Assembly: GCA_046154645.1 (NCBI GenBank)
Contig: JBJXDZ010000122.1
Coordinates: 62,001 to 126,000 of the forward strand
Reading direction: 5' to 3'
DNA: 64,000 nt
Source of the DNA: Ga0077555 sp046154645
Lineage (GTDB): Bacteria > Pseudomonadota > Alphaproteobacteria > Rhizobiales > Hyphomicrobiaceae
The translations under genes were made by a program, and so were the position numbers. The notes beneath the pieces are model-generated. The model was not told the origin of the DNA. It saw nothing but the letters and a program-made list of their open reading frames with translations, and did not search any database. This document shows positions 1 through 8,877 of this stretch, piece by piece. Positions within the stretch are counted from its first letter, which is position 1, and each line of letters begins with the position of its first letter.

Positions 1-1
1 G

Positions 2-1657
2 CGCGCCGTCAACACCATGCAGCGTGCCTTTCTGCTGCGCACCTGCTCCGACAGCATCTATGAGAGCCGCACGCGCCCCTGCCTGTTGCACCAGATCAAG
101 CGCTGCTCGGCGCCGTGCACCGGTGAGATCTCGACCTCCGACTATGCACGCCTTGCCGACGAGGCCTGCCGTTTCCTGCGCGGCGACAGCCAGGAAGTGC
201 GGGAGTCGCTCAAAGCGGACATGCTGGCTGCGGCCGACAAGCTCGAATTCGAGCGCGCCGCCGGCTTCCGCAATCGCCTCCAGGCCATCGCCCATGTCAC
301 CGCCGACCAGAGCATCAATGCCGATGGTGTCGAGGAGGCCGACATCTTCGCGGCGCACCAGGACGGCGGCCAGACCTGCGTGCAGGTGTTCTTCTTTCGC
401 ACCAGACAGAACTGGGGCAACCGCGCCTACTTTCCCAAGGCTGACCGCTCGCTGCCGGTCGAGGAGGTGCTGGAGAGCTTCATCGCACAGTTTTACGACG
501 ACAAGCCCGTACCGCGGCTGATCCTCTCGAGCCACGATTTTCCCGCACGCGAGTTGATGGAAGAGGCGCTCGGCACCAAGGCTGAGCGGCGCATCGAGAT
601 TCGCGTGCCCCAGCGCGGCGCCAAAACCGATCTCGTCGAGCATGCGTTGACCAACGCGCGCGAGGCAATGGCGCGGCGGCTGGCCGAAACTTCCACGCAA
701 CGCCGGCTGCTCGAAGGGCTAGCGGAACGGTTCAACCTGCCGCGCACTCCCCGCCGCATCGAGGTGTTCGACAACAGCCACATCATGGGCACCAACGCCG
801 TCGGTGGCATGATCGTCGCCGGTCCCGATGGCTTCGTCAAAGGTCAGTACCGCAAGTTCAACATCAAGAGCACGACGCTCACCCCCGGCGACGACTACGC
901 CATGATGCGCGAAGTGCTGACGCGCCGGTTCAAGCGCTTGGCAGAACCTGAAGTGAGCGGGACGAGCGACAGCGACGTTGGCAAGGAACTCGAAGCGCAA
1001 GGTGTCCCCGACACCATGGCCGGCGACCCAGCTCCGGAAGCGTGTACGGCATCGCGCATCACCGAACCGGCGATCCCGCCCCGCAACGAGCGCGGCGCCG
1101 ACGCCATCGCCTTTGGTGTGTTGAAGGCCGACGCTCCAGATGCTCCCGACACCAACGACGACAGCGACGATGACCAAACGTCGGAGACCGAAGACTTCCC
1201 CGACCGGCCCGACGTGGTGCTGATCGACGGCGGTCTCGGCCAGCTCACCGTGGCACGCGAAGTGGCCGCCGAGTTGGGAGTCACCGACGTGGTGCTGATC
1301 GGTGTCGCCAAAGGGCCGGACCGCGACGCTGGCCGCGAGCATTTTCACATCCCCGGCCTTGAGCGCCCGCGCATGCTGGAGCCGCGCGATCCCGTGCTCT
1401 ATTTTGTGCAGCGTCTGCGCGACGAAGCCCATCGGTTCGCTATCGGCACACATCGGGCCAAGCGCGCCAAATCGATCGCCGCCAATCCGCTCGATGAAAT
1501 CGACGGCATTGGACCAACGCGCAAGCGCGCGTTGCTAGGTCACTTCGGCTCGGCCAAAGGCGTCTCACGCGCCAGCATCGAGGATCTGAAAGGCGTCGGC
1601 GGCATCTCCGCCGAGATGGCGCAGAAGATCTACGACTTCTTCCACGGGGAGGGGTAA
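2..1657 (+). CDS. uvrC: UvrABC excinuclease subunit C, 5' end outside window
   Basis: UvrC makes the 3' and 5' incisions beside a DNA lesion during nucleotide excision repair, after UvrA and UvrB have located the damage. The frame is open from the window edge, so the start codon and most of the GIY-YIG domain are missing. Visible in order are the family motif around SIYESRTRPCLLHQIKRCSAPC, a UVR domain (ADKLEFERAAGFRNRLQ), the RNase H-like endonuclease core (IEVFDNSHIMGTNAVGGMIV and later VLIDGGLGQL) and a C-terminal helix-hairpin-helix pair (IDGIGPTRKRALLGHFGS). An acidic, low-complexity stretch encoded at about 945-1195 splits the endonuclease domain and is not part of typical UvrC. It converges with the glycosyltransferase gene 33 bases downstream. 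Confidence 0.96.
   Translation, partial: RAVNTMQRAFLLRTCSDSIYESRTRPCLLHQIKRCSAPCTGEISTSDYARLADEACRFLRGDSQEVRESLKADMLAAADKLEFERAAGFRNRLQAIAHVTADQSINADGVEEADIFAAHQDGGQTCVQVFFFRTRQNWGNRAYFPKADRSLPVEEVLESFIAQFYDDKPVPRLILSSHDFPARELMEEALGTKAERRIEIRVPQRGAKTDLVEHALTNAREAMARRLAETSTQRRLLEGLAERFNLPRTPRRIEVFDNSHIMGTNAVGGMIVAGPDGFVKGQYRKFNIKSTTLTPGDDYAMMREVLTRRFKRLAEPEVSGTSDSDVGKELEAQGVPDTMAGDPAPEACTASRITEPAIPPRNERGADAIAFGVLKADAPDAPDTNDDSDDDQTSETEDFPDRPDVVLIDGGLGQLTVAREVAAELGVTDVVLIGVAKGPDRDAGREHFHIPGLERPRMLEPRDPVLYFVQRLRDEAHRFAIGTHRAKRAKSIAANPLDEIDGIGPTRKRALLGHFGSAKGVSRASIEDLKGVGGISAEMAQKIYDFFHGEG
1001..1015. repeat. Short palindrome inside uvrC insertion
   Basis: The sequence GGTGTCCCCGACACC is a 6-base inverted repeat around CCC. 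It lies inside the extra acidic segment of uvrC. It resembles the palindromic cores of small dispersed repeats, but only this copy was noticed here, so chance is possible. Confidence 0.4.
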
Positions 1658-1690
1658 AGCCGCACTGCGGGCGCAGCACGCGTTCCCAGC

Positions 1691-2839
1691 TCAACCCAAT
1701 TCCAGCGCCGCCAGCATCTGCGCCACCACGGCTTGCTCGTCGAACATGCGTTCGGCCTTGGCACGACCAGCCCGCGACATCGCCGCAATGAGATCCGGCC
1801 GCTTCAGGAAGGACTCCATCGCGACCGCCAAAGCAGCGGCATCGCCCGGTGGCACCAGCACACCATTGACGCGCTCATCAACGGTCTGTCGGGAACCCGG
1901 AATATCGCAGGCAATGACCGGACGGCCCATGGCCAGCGCTTCCAGCAATGGTCCCGGCATGCCTTCGCTGATCGAGGCGTGCACGACAACGTGGGCAGCC
2001 CCGATCAGCGGCCGCACGTCAGCGACAAAACCCAGATACTCCACTTGATCCTTGAAGCGGGCCAGATGCTGGCTGTTGAGGCCGCCGCGCTGACGCCCCT
2101 CGGGGCCTGCAATCTGGAACTTGGACCCTGGCGATTTTGTCCTGACCAGCGCCGCGGCCTCCGCGAACGTCAGCACACCTTGCGCGCGATCGAGCGGCGC
2201 CAGCATCAGGAACACCAGCCCGTCGCCCAACTGCGGCAACGGAGTCGCGGCAAAGTGCTGCAAATCGACGCCTGAGCCCGCAGTCACGATGTATGGCTTT
2301 GTCGCAGGCATCAGTTCTTCGTCAATGAGCCGCCGCGGATCGTCTGGGTTGTGGAACACGACCAGATGCGCTGCCGCCAGAGCCGCCTTGCGCTGCCGCC
2401 TCGCGCTGCCTTCGCGCAGCCAGCCAGCAGTTTCGTCGCCGTCCAGTCCGAGTGCCGACAGGCCGTTGATAATCAGAACCACTCGCGTCGCACCGGTAGC
2501 CATACCGGTCAGCGCGCCCAAAGCCGCCGTCCGCGCCCCGGACGACACGACAACGTGCGGCGCAAAGGCCTTCAGATGCTCGGCAATGGCCCGCTCGGTA
2601 CGCCTCTCGGCGAATGGACCCGCACCCGGGGCTTCGAGTGGAAACGTTTCGGCCGCGATTCCGTCTTTGGCCAAGGCGTCCTTGGTCGGGACGTCAAAAT
2701 CCGGTGCCAACACCAACACGCGATGCCGTTGCGCGGCGACGGCCCGCACCAAGGCGCCGCGAAAGCGCAGCAGGGAGCGGGCGGAGTGAGCGATGAAGGC
2801 GACCTTGCGCACTCCGGTAAGGGGGGATGGCTGGCGCAT
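1691..2839 (-). CDS. Family 4 glycosyltransferase
   Basis: A 382-residue GT-B fold glycosyltransferase, likely a cytoplasmic enzyme that adds a sugar to a polysaccharide or lipid-linked precursor. The N-terminal half begins VAFIAHSARSLLRFRGALV, typical of WbpH/PglA-type enzymes. The C-terminal half has the nucleotide-sugar signature SISEGMPGPLLEALAMGRPV with the E-x7-E pattern, followed by PGSRQTVDERVNGVLVPPGD. Its ATG overlaps the stop codon of the upstream sugar-dehydratase gene (TGATG), so the two are translationally coupled. In other genomes this pairing occurs in O-antigen or capsule clusters. The sugar and acceptor cannot be told from sequence. Confidence 0.9.
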   Translation of the reverse strand: MRQPSPLTGVRKVAFIAHSARSLLRFRGALVRAVAAQRHRVLVLAPDFDVPTKDALAKDGIAAETFPLEAPGAGPFAERRTERAIAEHLKAFAPHVVVSSGARTAALGALTGMATGATRVVLIINGLSALGLDGDETAGWLREGSARRQRKAALAAAHLVVFHNPDDPRRLIDEELMPATKPYIVTAGSGVDLQHFAATPLPQLGDGLVFLMLAPLDRAQGVLTFAEAAALVRTKSPGSKFQIAGPEGRQRGGLNSQHLARFKDQVEYLGFVADVRPLIGAAHVVVHASISEGMPGPLLEALAMGRPVIACDIPGSRQTVDERVNGVLVPPGDAAALAVAMESFLKRPDLIAAMSRAGRAKAERMFDEQAVVAQMLAALELG

Positions 2840-4833
2840 CAGTGAATGGTCCGCGATCCAGGAAGAACGATAGCCGGAACTTCGGCGACGACCGTATGCG
2901 TTTCGGGCCGATACTCCTCGACAGCACGGGCCAGAACCGCCTTGATGGCATCCACCCGCCCCGACAGCATGGCGGACTCCAATGTTTTCAATTCATGCGC
3001 CATTTCGAGTTTGGAGCGGAACGGCTCGTTATTTCGCCGGATGCGGGGATGCTCTGTCTCGGTCGTTCGCTCGTCGAGCAGCAGCTCCTCGAACAGCTTT
3101 TCGCCCGGCCGCAAGCCCACGTACTTGATAGCGATGTCGCCGGTCGGATTGGCCTCGTCCAACACTTCGAGGCCCATAAGTCGGATCATGGTGCGGGCGA
3201 GTTCATCGATCTTGACCGGCTCACCCATGTCGAGCACGAACACCTCGCCACCTTGCGCCATGGCGCTGGCCTGCAGCACCAGGGTCGCGGCTTCCGGAAT
3301 CGACATGAAATAGCGGATCACGTCAGGGTGCGTGACAGTCACCGGACCACCCTCCTGGATCTGCTTCCTGAACCGACGCACTACCGAGCCAGAACTATCC
3401 AACACATTGCCGAAGCGTACCATGGTGAAAATCGTATTGTGTCCGCCCTCGGCCGCCGAAGCCTGAAAGATAAGCTCAGCCAATCGTTTGCTTGCACCCA
3501 TGATATTCGTCGGGCGCACGGCTTTGTCGGTCGAAACAAGGGTGACGCGCTCGACGCCCGTGCGTTCGGCGACATCGGCGAGAATCAGGGTGCCGAAGGT
3601 ATTATTGCGTAGGCCCGCCACCGGGTTCGCCTCGACGATGGGAACATGCTTATAGGCGGCAGCGTGATAGATTGTCTCGACGCCATGCGTCTTGATGGTG
3701 CGCTCGAGCAGCGTCGCATCGAGCACCGAGCCCAATACGGCCACGATCTCCGGTCGTGGCCGGCCGTCGCCATCCGTGCCCGCTTTGGCCAGCGCGTCGA
3801 CGATCTCGGTCTCGACTTCGTAAAGTGCCACCTCGGAGATATCGAACAGGACCAGCCGTCGAGGCCGCTGCCGCAGGATTTGGCGCGTCAATTCAAAACC
3901 GATCGACCCGCCGGCACCGGTGATCATCACGGATTTGTCGCGAATGGCACGCGTCAATAGGGCCGGATTTGGCGGCACGGGATCACGGCCGAGCAGATCG
4001 TCGACGTCGATCGCCTTGAGATCCGTCACCGAGACCCGGCCCGAGGCGATGTCCTCCATGGCTGGCATGGTCTTGACGCGCACTGCATGAACCGCGATGC
4101 GGCGGATGATCGCTTGCCGCTCCCGTCGTTGCCGCTCGGGCAGCGCCAGCAGTACCTCCTTGATGCCGTCGCGTTCGACCAATCGGGGCAGCTTGTCCAC
4201 CCGGTACACCTTGAGACCGCCAATGCGCTGGCCGATCAGGCTGGCGGTGTCGTCGATGAAACCAATGGGCTCGTAATCGCCCGAACGCCGCAGCGCCTCC
4301 AACAGTTGCACGCCCGACGTACCGGCTCCGAAGATCACCACGCGCCGCCGTTCCGGCCCCTGCACGCGGTTGCCAGCCCCCCTGAGCAGCAGCACCGCTG
4401 CCTCACGCGACGCCCACACCAGCGCACCGGCGAAGACGGGATAGATGAACACGACCGAGCGTGGCACCACGGCGTCCGGATCACCGCTGCCAACCACCAT
4501 CAGTACCACGACGGCCCACAGCAGCACCGACAAGCCAACGCCGAGAAAAATCCGCATGGCGCCACGCTGGCCGAGAAACCGGGTCACCAGCCGGTAAAGG
4601 CCAAGCGCCTGGAATACGGCAATGCCGGCCACAGGCGCTGCCAGCAGGACAAACCACAGGGCAGCGTTTTCAGGCACATAAAGCCGGCCCCAGCGCGCTG
4701 AAAAGGCCAGCCAGACGGCCAGCTGCAGCAGTAGAAAATCATTGCACAACAGCAGGATCCGCTTGCTGAGCCGCGGCTGATCGATCAGCCACGCGCGCAA
4801 TCGCGCCACGGTCGCGCTCGTCATCAGCGACAT
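2839..4833 (-). CDS. FlaA1/CapD-type nucleoside-diphosphate sugar dehydratase/epimerase
   Basis: A 664-residue membrane-anchored polysaccharide biosynthesis protein of the WbpM/CapD/FlaA1 family, which makes modified UDP-sugars (usually UDP-GlcNAc 4,6-dehydration) for surface glycans. About four membrane helices lie in the first 130 residues. A first Rossmann-like domain follows (VIFGAGTSGVQLLEALRRSG). The catalytic SDR domain begins at about residue 300 (SVMITGAGGSIGFELTRQIL) and continues with AAAYKHVPIVEANP and the STDKAVRPTNIMGASKRLAE active-site region. Length fits the long form of the family. It is followed by the coupled glycosyltransferase. The exact product sugar is inferred only at family level. 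Confidence 0.93.
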   Translation of the reverse strand: MSLMTSATVARLRAWLIDQPRLSKRILLLCNDFLLLQLAVWLAFSARWGRLYVPENAALWFVLLAAPVAGIAVFQALGLYRLVTRFLGQRGAMRIFLGVGLSVLLWAVVVLMVVGSGDPDAVVPRSVVFIYPVFAGALVWASREAAVLLLRGAGNRVQGPERRRVVIFGAGTSGVQLLEALRRSGDYEPIGFIDDTASLIGQRIGGLKVYRVDKLPRLVERDGIKEVLLALPERQRRERQAIIRRIAVHAVRVKTMPAMEDIASGRVSVTDLKAIDVDDLLGRDPVPPNPALLTRAIRDKSVMITGAGGSIGFELTRQILRQRPRRLVLFDISEVALYEVETEIVDALAKAGTDGDGRPRPEIVAVLGSVLDATLLERTIKTHGVETIYHAAAYKHVPIVEANPVAGLRNNTFGTLILADVAERTGVERVTLVSTDKAVRPTNIMGASKRLAELIFQASAAEGGHNTIFTMVRFGNVLDSSGSVVRRFRKQIQEGGPVTVTHPDVIRYFMSIPEAATLVLQASAMAQGGEVFVLDMGEPVKIDELARTMIRLMGLEVLDEANPTGDIAIKYVGLRPGEKLFEELLLDERTTETEHPRIRRNNEPFRSKLEMAHELKTLESAMLSGRVDAIKAVLARAVEEYRPETHTVVAEVPAIVLPGSRTIH

Positions 4834-4960
4834 GCTCGCTCGGATCCCTGATCGCGTGTTGTCCAGCTCAAGCTCTTAGATGCGAAGCCGGCATCAAGCA
4901 ACCGGTGCAGGACAACCTTCAACAGTGACCGGATTGCGGCCACACCGTGCGCGGGTCGCC

Positions 4961-5563
4961 CTACAGCGTTCGCCTGGCGCGAATAGCTGCGGCCAAAGTC
5001 CCTTCATCGAGATAATCCAGTTCGCCGCCGACGGGCACCCCTTGCTGCAACGCCGACACACGGACACCGGCCGCCGCCAATTGCTCGCTTAGGTAATGGG
5101 CTGTGGATTGGCCCTCGACTGTGGCATTGAGAGCCAACAAGACCTCCCTGACAGGCGGAACGGCGCGTTGGATCAGACGCGGAATGTTGAGCTGGTCCGG
5201 TCCGACACCGTCAAGGGGCGACAGGTTCCCGCCGAGCACATGGTAGAGGCCGGAGACAACGCCCGCCCGTTCCAGCGCCCACAGGTCGGCCATCTCCTCG
5301 ACGACCACGATCAAGGTGCGGTCGCGGCGTTCATCGCGACAGATCGTGCAGGGCGAGAGCGTATCGAGGTTGCCGCATTCCGGGCATTCGACGATGCGGG
5401 CGGCCGCGTCACCAAGTGCTGCCGCCAGCGGCTGCAAGAGGTCGACCCGTCTCTTGAGTAGAGCCAGCGCCGCCTTCCTGGCCGAGCGGGGGCCGAGACC
5501 CGGCAAACGGGCCAGCAGCTGGATCAGGCGCTCGATCTCCGGGCCGGCGGTTTTGCGTGCCAT
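4961..5563 (-). CDS. recR: Recombination mediator RecR
   Basis: RecR works with RecO and RecF to load RecA at single-strand gaps. The 200-residue protein shows the family layout: an N-terminal helix-hairpin-helix (LPGLGPRSARKAALALL), a four-cysteine zinc finger (C60, C63, C72, C75) and a Toprim domain (LIVVVEEMADLWALERAGV). The usual neighbours dnaX and ebfC are absent. The upstream neighbour here is a toxin-antitoxin pair, so the recR block has been disconnected from its common context. A 127-base gap separates it from the sugar-dehydratase gene downstream. Confidence 0.97.
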   Translation of the reverse strand: MARKTAGPEIERLIQLLARLPGLGPRSARKAALALLKRRVDLLQPLAAALGDAAARIVECPECGNLDTLSPCTICRDERRDRTLIVVVEEMADLWALERAGVVSGLYHVLGGNLSPLDGVGPDQLNIPRLIQRAVPPVREVLLALNATVEGQSTAHYLSEQLAAAGVRVSALQQGVPVGGELDYLDEGTLAAAIRARRTL

Positions 5564-5629
5564 CGTGCAATCACATCCTCGAACAACGGCGGGCTCGGTT
5601 GGCCCATACCCAGGGCGCGGGCATACGAG

Positions 5630-6016
5630 TTACCAGACGATGCGGGCGCCGAGACCAGCAAGCGCCGGATCGACCGTCACGAGACCAAGGTCTTCGATGA
5701 TGGCCTGGGCTGCCAGCATGCGATCGAATGGGTCCCTGTGGTTCCCGGGAAGCAGTCCAGCCCGATGGCCATGCACCACCGTGATGGGAAGCGGGCGAAA
5801 CTTGCAGCGCTGGATCACGTCGAGCAGGTTCTCTGTGAGCATTGTTGCTTCGCGCAGCTTTCCTGCGCGGTGCTTTGTGGTCAACTCCCACGCCGTTGCT
5901 GCACTTACGAAAATGATCGCTTCGTGACCATCAATCAAGTGGCCGGCCCGCGTCGACAATCGAGGATCGTCCAACACCCACCAGATCAAGGTGTGCGTAT
6001 CGAGGAGCAGGTTCAC
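5630..6016 (-). CDS. vapC: PIN-domain toxin, VapC family
   Basis: A 128-residue PIN-domain ribonuclease, the likely toxin of a type II toxin-antitoxin pair. It starts MNLLLDTHTLIWWVLDD with the first catalytic aspartate, has the conserved SAATAWELTTKHRAGKL glutamate region, and ends with HRDPFDRMLAAQAI and LVTVDPAL, carrying the distal acidic residues. The start is GTG and overlaps the antitoxin stop (GTGA), with an AGGAT ribosome-binding site just upstream. This subfamily (THTLIWW) is usually paired with Phd/YefM-type antitoxins, as here. The RNA target is unknown. Confidence 0.92.
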   Translation of the reverse strand: MNLLLDTHTLIWWVLDDPRLSTRAGHLIDGHEAIIFVSAATAWELTTKHRAGKLREATMLTENLLDVIQRCKFRPLPITVVHGHRAGLLPGNHRDPFDRMLAAQAIIEDLGLVTVDPALAGLGARIVW

Positions 6017-6261
6017 TTATCCTCGCCCCACCAACGCTTTAGTTCATCGTCTGGCAGTGGACCGAACAAATCCTCGTCTGAGACTTTGATCTTGCCCTTC
6101 AGCATCCCTCGACCACGGTACGAGGGGCTTGCTGGCGTCAAAGGCGCCAGTTTCACGCCAGGACCCGTGCCGTCGGAAATGACGATCTCCTCGCCGGCAA
6201 GAGCTCGCTTCACGAGGTCTGCCAACTCCTTTTCGGCCTTTTCAATGCTGATGGTTGTCAT
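6013..6261 (-). CDS. Phd/YefM-family antitoxin
   Basis: An 82-residue antitoxin of the prevent-host-death family, expected to bind and neutralise the PIN toxin and to repress the operon. The N-terminal DNA-binding and dimerisation region reads TISIEKAEKELADLVKRALA followed by GEEIVISDGTGPGVKLAPL, a standard Phd/YefM start. The C-terminal part (DEDLFGPLPDDELKRWWGED) is the likely toxin-binding tail. Its stop codon overlaps the toxin start, so the two are coupled. Confidence 0.9.
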   Translation of the reverse strand: MTTISIEKAEKELADLVKRALAGEEIVISDGTGPGVKLAPLTPASPSYRGRGMLKGKIKVSDEDLFGPLPDDELKRWWGEDK

Positions 6262-6299
6262 GCCATCTGTTTATCCCGAGACGGTCAATCCGGCAATGC

Positions 6300-6542
6300 T
6301 CAGGACTCTTCATCCAGCCACGAAACACGCTCGCAAGCAGCCTTATAGGCGGATTCCGGCGAGGAATACGACACTGCTGAATAGTCGGCGATCAATGACC
6401 ACCGCCCATAATCTTCAGGGTCCTTGCGATAGACCTTGAACACGATGCTGCAGTCGGCGCGCGAAATGAAATCGACGCAGCGCTCGCCGTGCTTGTCCTC
6501 GACACTGCGAATGATGTCACGGTCGCTGCGTGCGTCACTCAT
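6300..6542 (-). CDS. Conserved small protein of unknown function
   Basis: An 80-residue soluble acidic protein, not recognised. It has charged N- and C-termini, a central stretch DCSIVFKVYRKDPEDYGRW, and no signal peptide or membrane segment. Its ATG overlaps the stop of the acyl-CoA dehydrogenase gene (ATGA), indicating translational coupling. The Phd antitoxin gene follows after 38 bases. The overlap makes it a convincing gene, but whether it belongs functionally to the dehydrogenase or to the toxin-antitoxin pair is open. Confidence 0.75.
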   Translation of the reverse strand: MSDARSDRDIIRSVEDKHGERCVDFISRADCSIVFKVYRKDPEDYGRWSLIADYSAVSYSSPESAYKAACERVSWLDEES

Positions 6543-8326
6543 GTGGCCACCAACAGCGGCGCCACAGTGGCCAACGCCAACGGCTTGCTATCGAGCAGGT
6601 GAGTGACGGCCTCGCGCTCCCAGGCGACATCGGCGGGCGCCAGCGGATCGACGGGCGTCAAACGATGCTCGACCACCATGCGCGAGACTAACGCGCGCCG
6701 TGCATCGACGCCGAGACGGGTTGCCTCCCAGGCCAGCATCACGGCGCTGGCAATGTTGTAGAGCCCTGATGCAGCCACCCGGGCATGACGTTCGGATGCA
6801 GCGTCCCGTGCCACATGACGGGCAAACGCGAAAGCGCGCGCGTTGAGCGCTACGAGCCGCTGCAGGAAGGCTGCGGGCAGCGATGCGGCCTCTTCGATCT
6901 TCTTGGCCAGGAACCGCTCGAGTGCTTCATCAGCGCCGACATTGCCGACCGCACGGCGCACAACGTCAATGGCGTTGATGTTGCTCGTCCCCTCCCACAG
7001 CACACCGATGTGGGCGTCGCGCACGAGTCGCGGATTGACCCATTCCTCGATGTAGCCGTTGCCGCCACGCACCTCCATGGCGCCGGTCGCGACCTTGATG
7101 TTGTCCCGGCAGGCGCGCAGCTTGATCAGCGGCGTCAGAATGCGCATGAGCGCCGCCGCATCGTTGTCGCCGGCCGTTTCGCGATCCATCGTGCCAGCCG
7201 TCAGCATGGCCATCGACAACGCCTGCTCGGCGGGGACCAGGAGCTTCATGAGTTGTCGCCGCATCAGCGGGTGATTGACGACCTCGGTGCCGAACGCACG
7301 CCGCGAGCGAGCCGCAGCCAGCGCCTCGTTCAGGCAGCGGCGCATCATCGAGGCCGCACGCACGCCATGCGAAAGCCGGGACAGATTAACCTGATCCATC
7401 ATCTGCTTCAGGCCACGGCGCTCGTCGCCAACCAGATAGGCCTCAGCGCCCTCGAAGCGGATTTCGCCTGAAGCCATCGACTTGGTGCCCATCTTGTCCT
7501 TGAGGCGCACGATCCGATAGCTATTGCGACGCCCATCCCTCAAGTGCCGCGGAGTGGCAAACAACGCGAGACCTGCCGTGCCGCCGGGCGCACCTTCAGG
7601 CCGGGCCAGCATCAGCGCCACGTCGGCGTCGGTGTGTGAGCAGAACCACTTCTCGCCGTAGAGCCGCCAGCCACCGCCCTCGCGCCGTGCGATCGTCTCG
7701 ACCTGGCCGACGTCGGACCCCGCCGCCTTCTCGGTCATGAACTGTGTGCCCTTCCACAAGGTCGCCATGTCCCCGGAAATCATGCGCGGCAGCAGGTAGG
7801 CTTTGAGTTCGGGGCTGGCATACCGGCGGATCAGGTGTGCCGAAGTGTCGGAGACGCTGATCGGGCACATGATGCCGAACTCCGCCTGCACGAAGAGATA
7901 GGTAAAGGCGTATTTGGCCACGGCAGGCAGCGGCTTGTCGAACCCCAATACGCCGGCGCGATGGCTCATGGCGTGGAACTGGAAATCACCAAAGGCGATC
8001 CCCTCCATCTCGCGATAGGCTGGATGGTATTCGATCCAATCCTCGTCGCGACCGAAGCGATCACGCGCGCGCAGCACCGGCCCATTGCGATCAGCGATGC
8101 GGGCGATCTCGTCGAGGCGGCCACCCGCCAACACGCCAAGGCGCTTGTAATGCGGTTCGAAATGGGCGCGCGTCTTGGCGTCAAGATAGATACCGAGCAG
8201 ATCCTGCAGGCTGCGATCGATGGCGTAGAAATCGAGCCCCGCGCAGTCCCGCGCCAGGGGGCTGTCGGTGCAATCGGACGAAAGGGCACCCGGTGTCAGG
8301 GGCACGGCTGGCGCTTGATCGTTCAT
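6539..8326 (-). CDS. Acyl-CoA dehydrogenase, AidB-like
   Basis: A 595-residue flavoprotein of the acyl-CoA dehydrogenase superfamily, in the long form related to AidB. Seen are the N-terminal helical region, the flavin-binding middle domain (TLWKGTQFMTEKAAGSDVGQ and LYGEKWFCSHTDADVALML), the helical C-terminal domain (SHGVRAASMMRRCLNEAL, GAMEVRGGNGYIEEWVNPRL) and the catalytic-glutamate segment VLWEGTSNINAIDV. The start at 8326 is chosen for its TGAGGAG ribosome-binding site; an in-frame ATG lies 11 codons upstream. It may oxidise an acyl-CoA or, like AidB, act in the alkylation response. The substrate is unknown. Confidence 0.92.
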   Translation of the reverse strand: MNDQAPAVPLTPGALSSDCTDSPLARDCAGLDFYAIDRSLQDLLGIYLDAKTRAHFEPHYKRLGVLAGGRLDEIARIADRNGPVLRARDRFGRDEDWIEYHPAYREMEGIAFGDFQFHAMSHRAGVLGFDKPLPAVAKYAFTYLFVQAEFGIMCPISVSDTSAHLIRRYASPELKAYLLPRMISGDMATLWKGTQFMTEKAAGSDVGQVETIARREGGGWRLYGEKWFCSHTDADVALMLARPEGAPGGTAGLALFATPRHLRDGRRNSYRIVRLKDKMGTKSMASGEIRFEGAEAYLVGDERRGLKQMMDQVNLSRLSHGVRAASMMRRCLNEALAAARSRRAFGTEVVNHPLMRRQLMKLLVPAEQALSMAMLTAGTMDRETAGDNDAAALMRILTPLIKLRACRDNIKVATGAMEVRGGNGYIEEWVNPRLVRDAHIGVLWEGTSNINAIDVVRRAVGNVGADEALERFLAKKIEEAASLPAAFLQRLVALNARAFAFARHVARDAASERHARVAASGLYNIASAVMLAWEATRLGVDARRALVSRMVVEHRLTPVDPLAPADVAWEREAVTHLLDSKPLALATVAPLLVAT

Positions 8327-8381
8327 AGCGCGTCTCCTCATTCTCGCGTGCAGCAACACTTGCGCCGCAGTCAGTTTGAGT

Positions 8382-8873
8382 TTAGCGCTTCGCGTCGTCG
8401 CGCGCGAGTATCGCTTCCAGACGGCGCTGCTCGTCGGCGTTGAGGGCCGGCACAGTGCTCAGTGCCAATGTCCGTGTCTGCCGCAGGCGCTGAGCAATCA
8501 GGATCCCGATGCCGGCCAACACCAGCAGCGGCGTCAACCACAGGAGCACCGTGCCCGTGGAAAGCGGTGGCTTCAACAGCACGAACTCGCCATACCGCGC
8601 CACCAGGAACGCGCGTACCTCGTCATCACTGGCGCCAGATTGCAAGCGCTCACGCACCAGCAAGCGGAGATCGCGCGCGAGTGGCGCACTGGAATCATCG
8701 ATCGACTGGTTCTGGCAGACCATGCAGCGCAATTCCGCCGACAGCCGCCGCGCCCGTTGCTCGAGGGCCGCATCCTTGAGAATCTCATCGGGCTCGACGG
8801 CATGGGCGGGAGCCACGACACCTGCCAATGCCAGCAGACCGACCATGCAGATGTATCGCAGTAGCTGGCGCAT
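8382..8873 (-). CDS. ccmH: Cytochrome c maturation protein CcmH (CycL)
   Basis: CcmH is a periplasmic, membrane-anchored thiol protein that reduces the haem-binding cysteines of apocytochrome c before haem ligation. The 163-residue product has a signal peptide (LLALAGVVAPAHA), the redox motif LRCMVCQNQSIDDSSAPLA and a C-terminal membrane helix (TVLLWLTPLLVLAGIGILIA). It begins 4 bases after the ccmF stop and is the last ccm gene of this reverse-strand run. In many relatives a DegP-type protease gene follows; here an acyl-CoA dehydrogenase does. Confidence 0.96.
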   Translation of the reverse strand: MRQLLRYICMVGLLALAGVVAPAHAVEPDEILKDAALEQRARRLSAELRCMVCQNQSIDDSSAPLARDLRLLVRERLQSGASDDEVRAFLVARYGEFVLLKPPLSTGTVLLWLTPLLVLAGIGILIAQRLRQTRTLALSTVPALNADEQRRLEAILARDDAKR

Positions 8874-8877
8874 CGCC

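Noticed and set aside
4858..4916. GTTGTCC/GGACAAC inverted repeat upstream of the sugar-dehydratase gene
   Set aside because: Only 7 bases per arm and 45 bases apart; too weak to call an operator.
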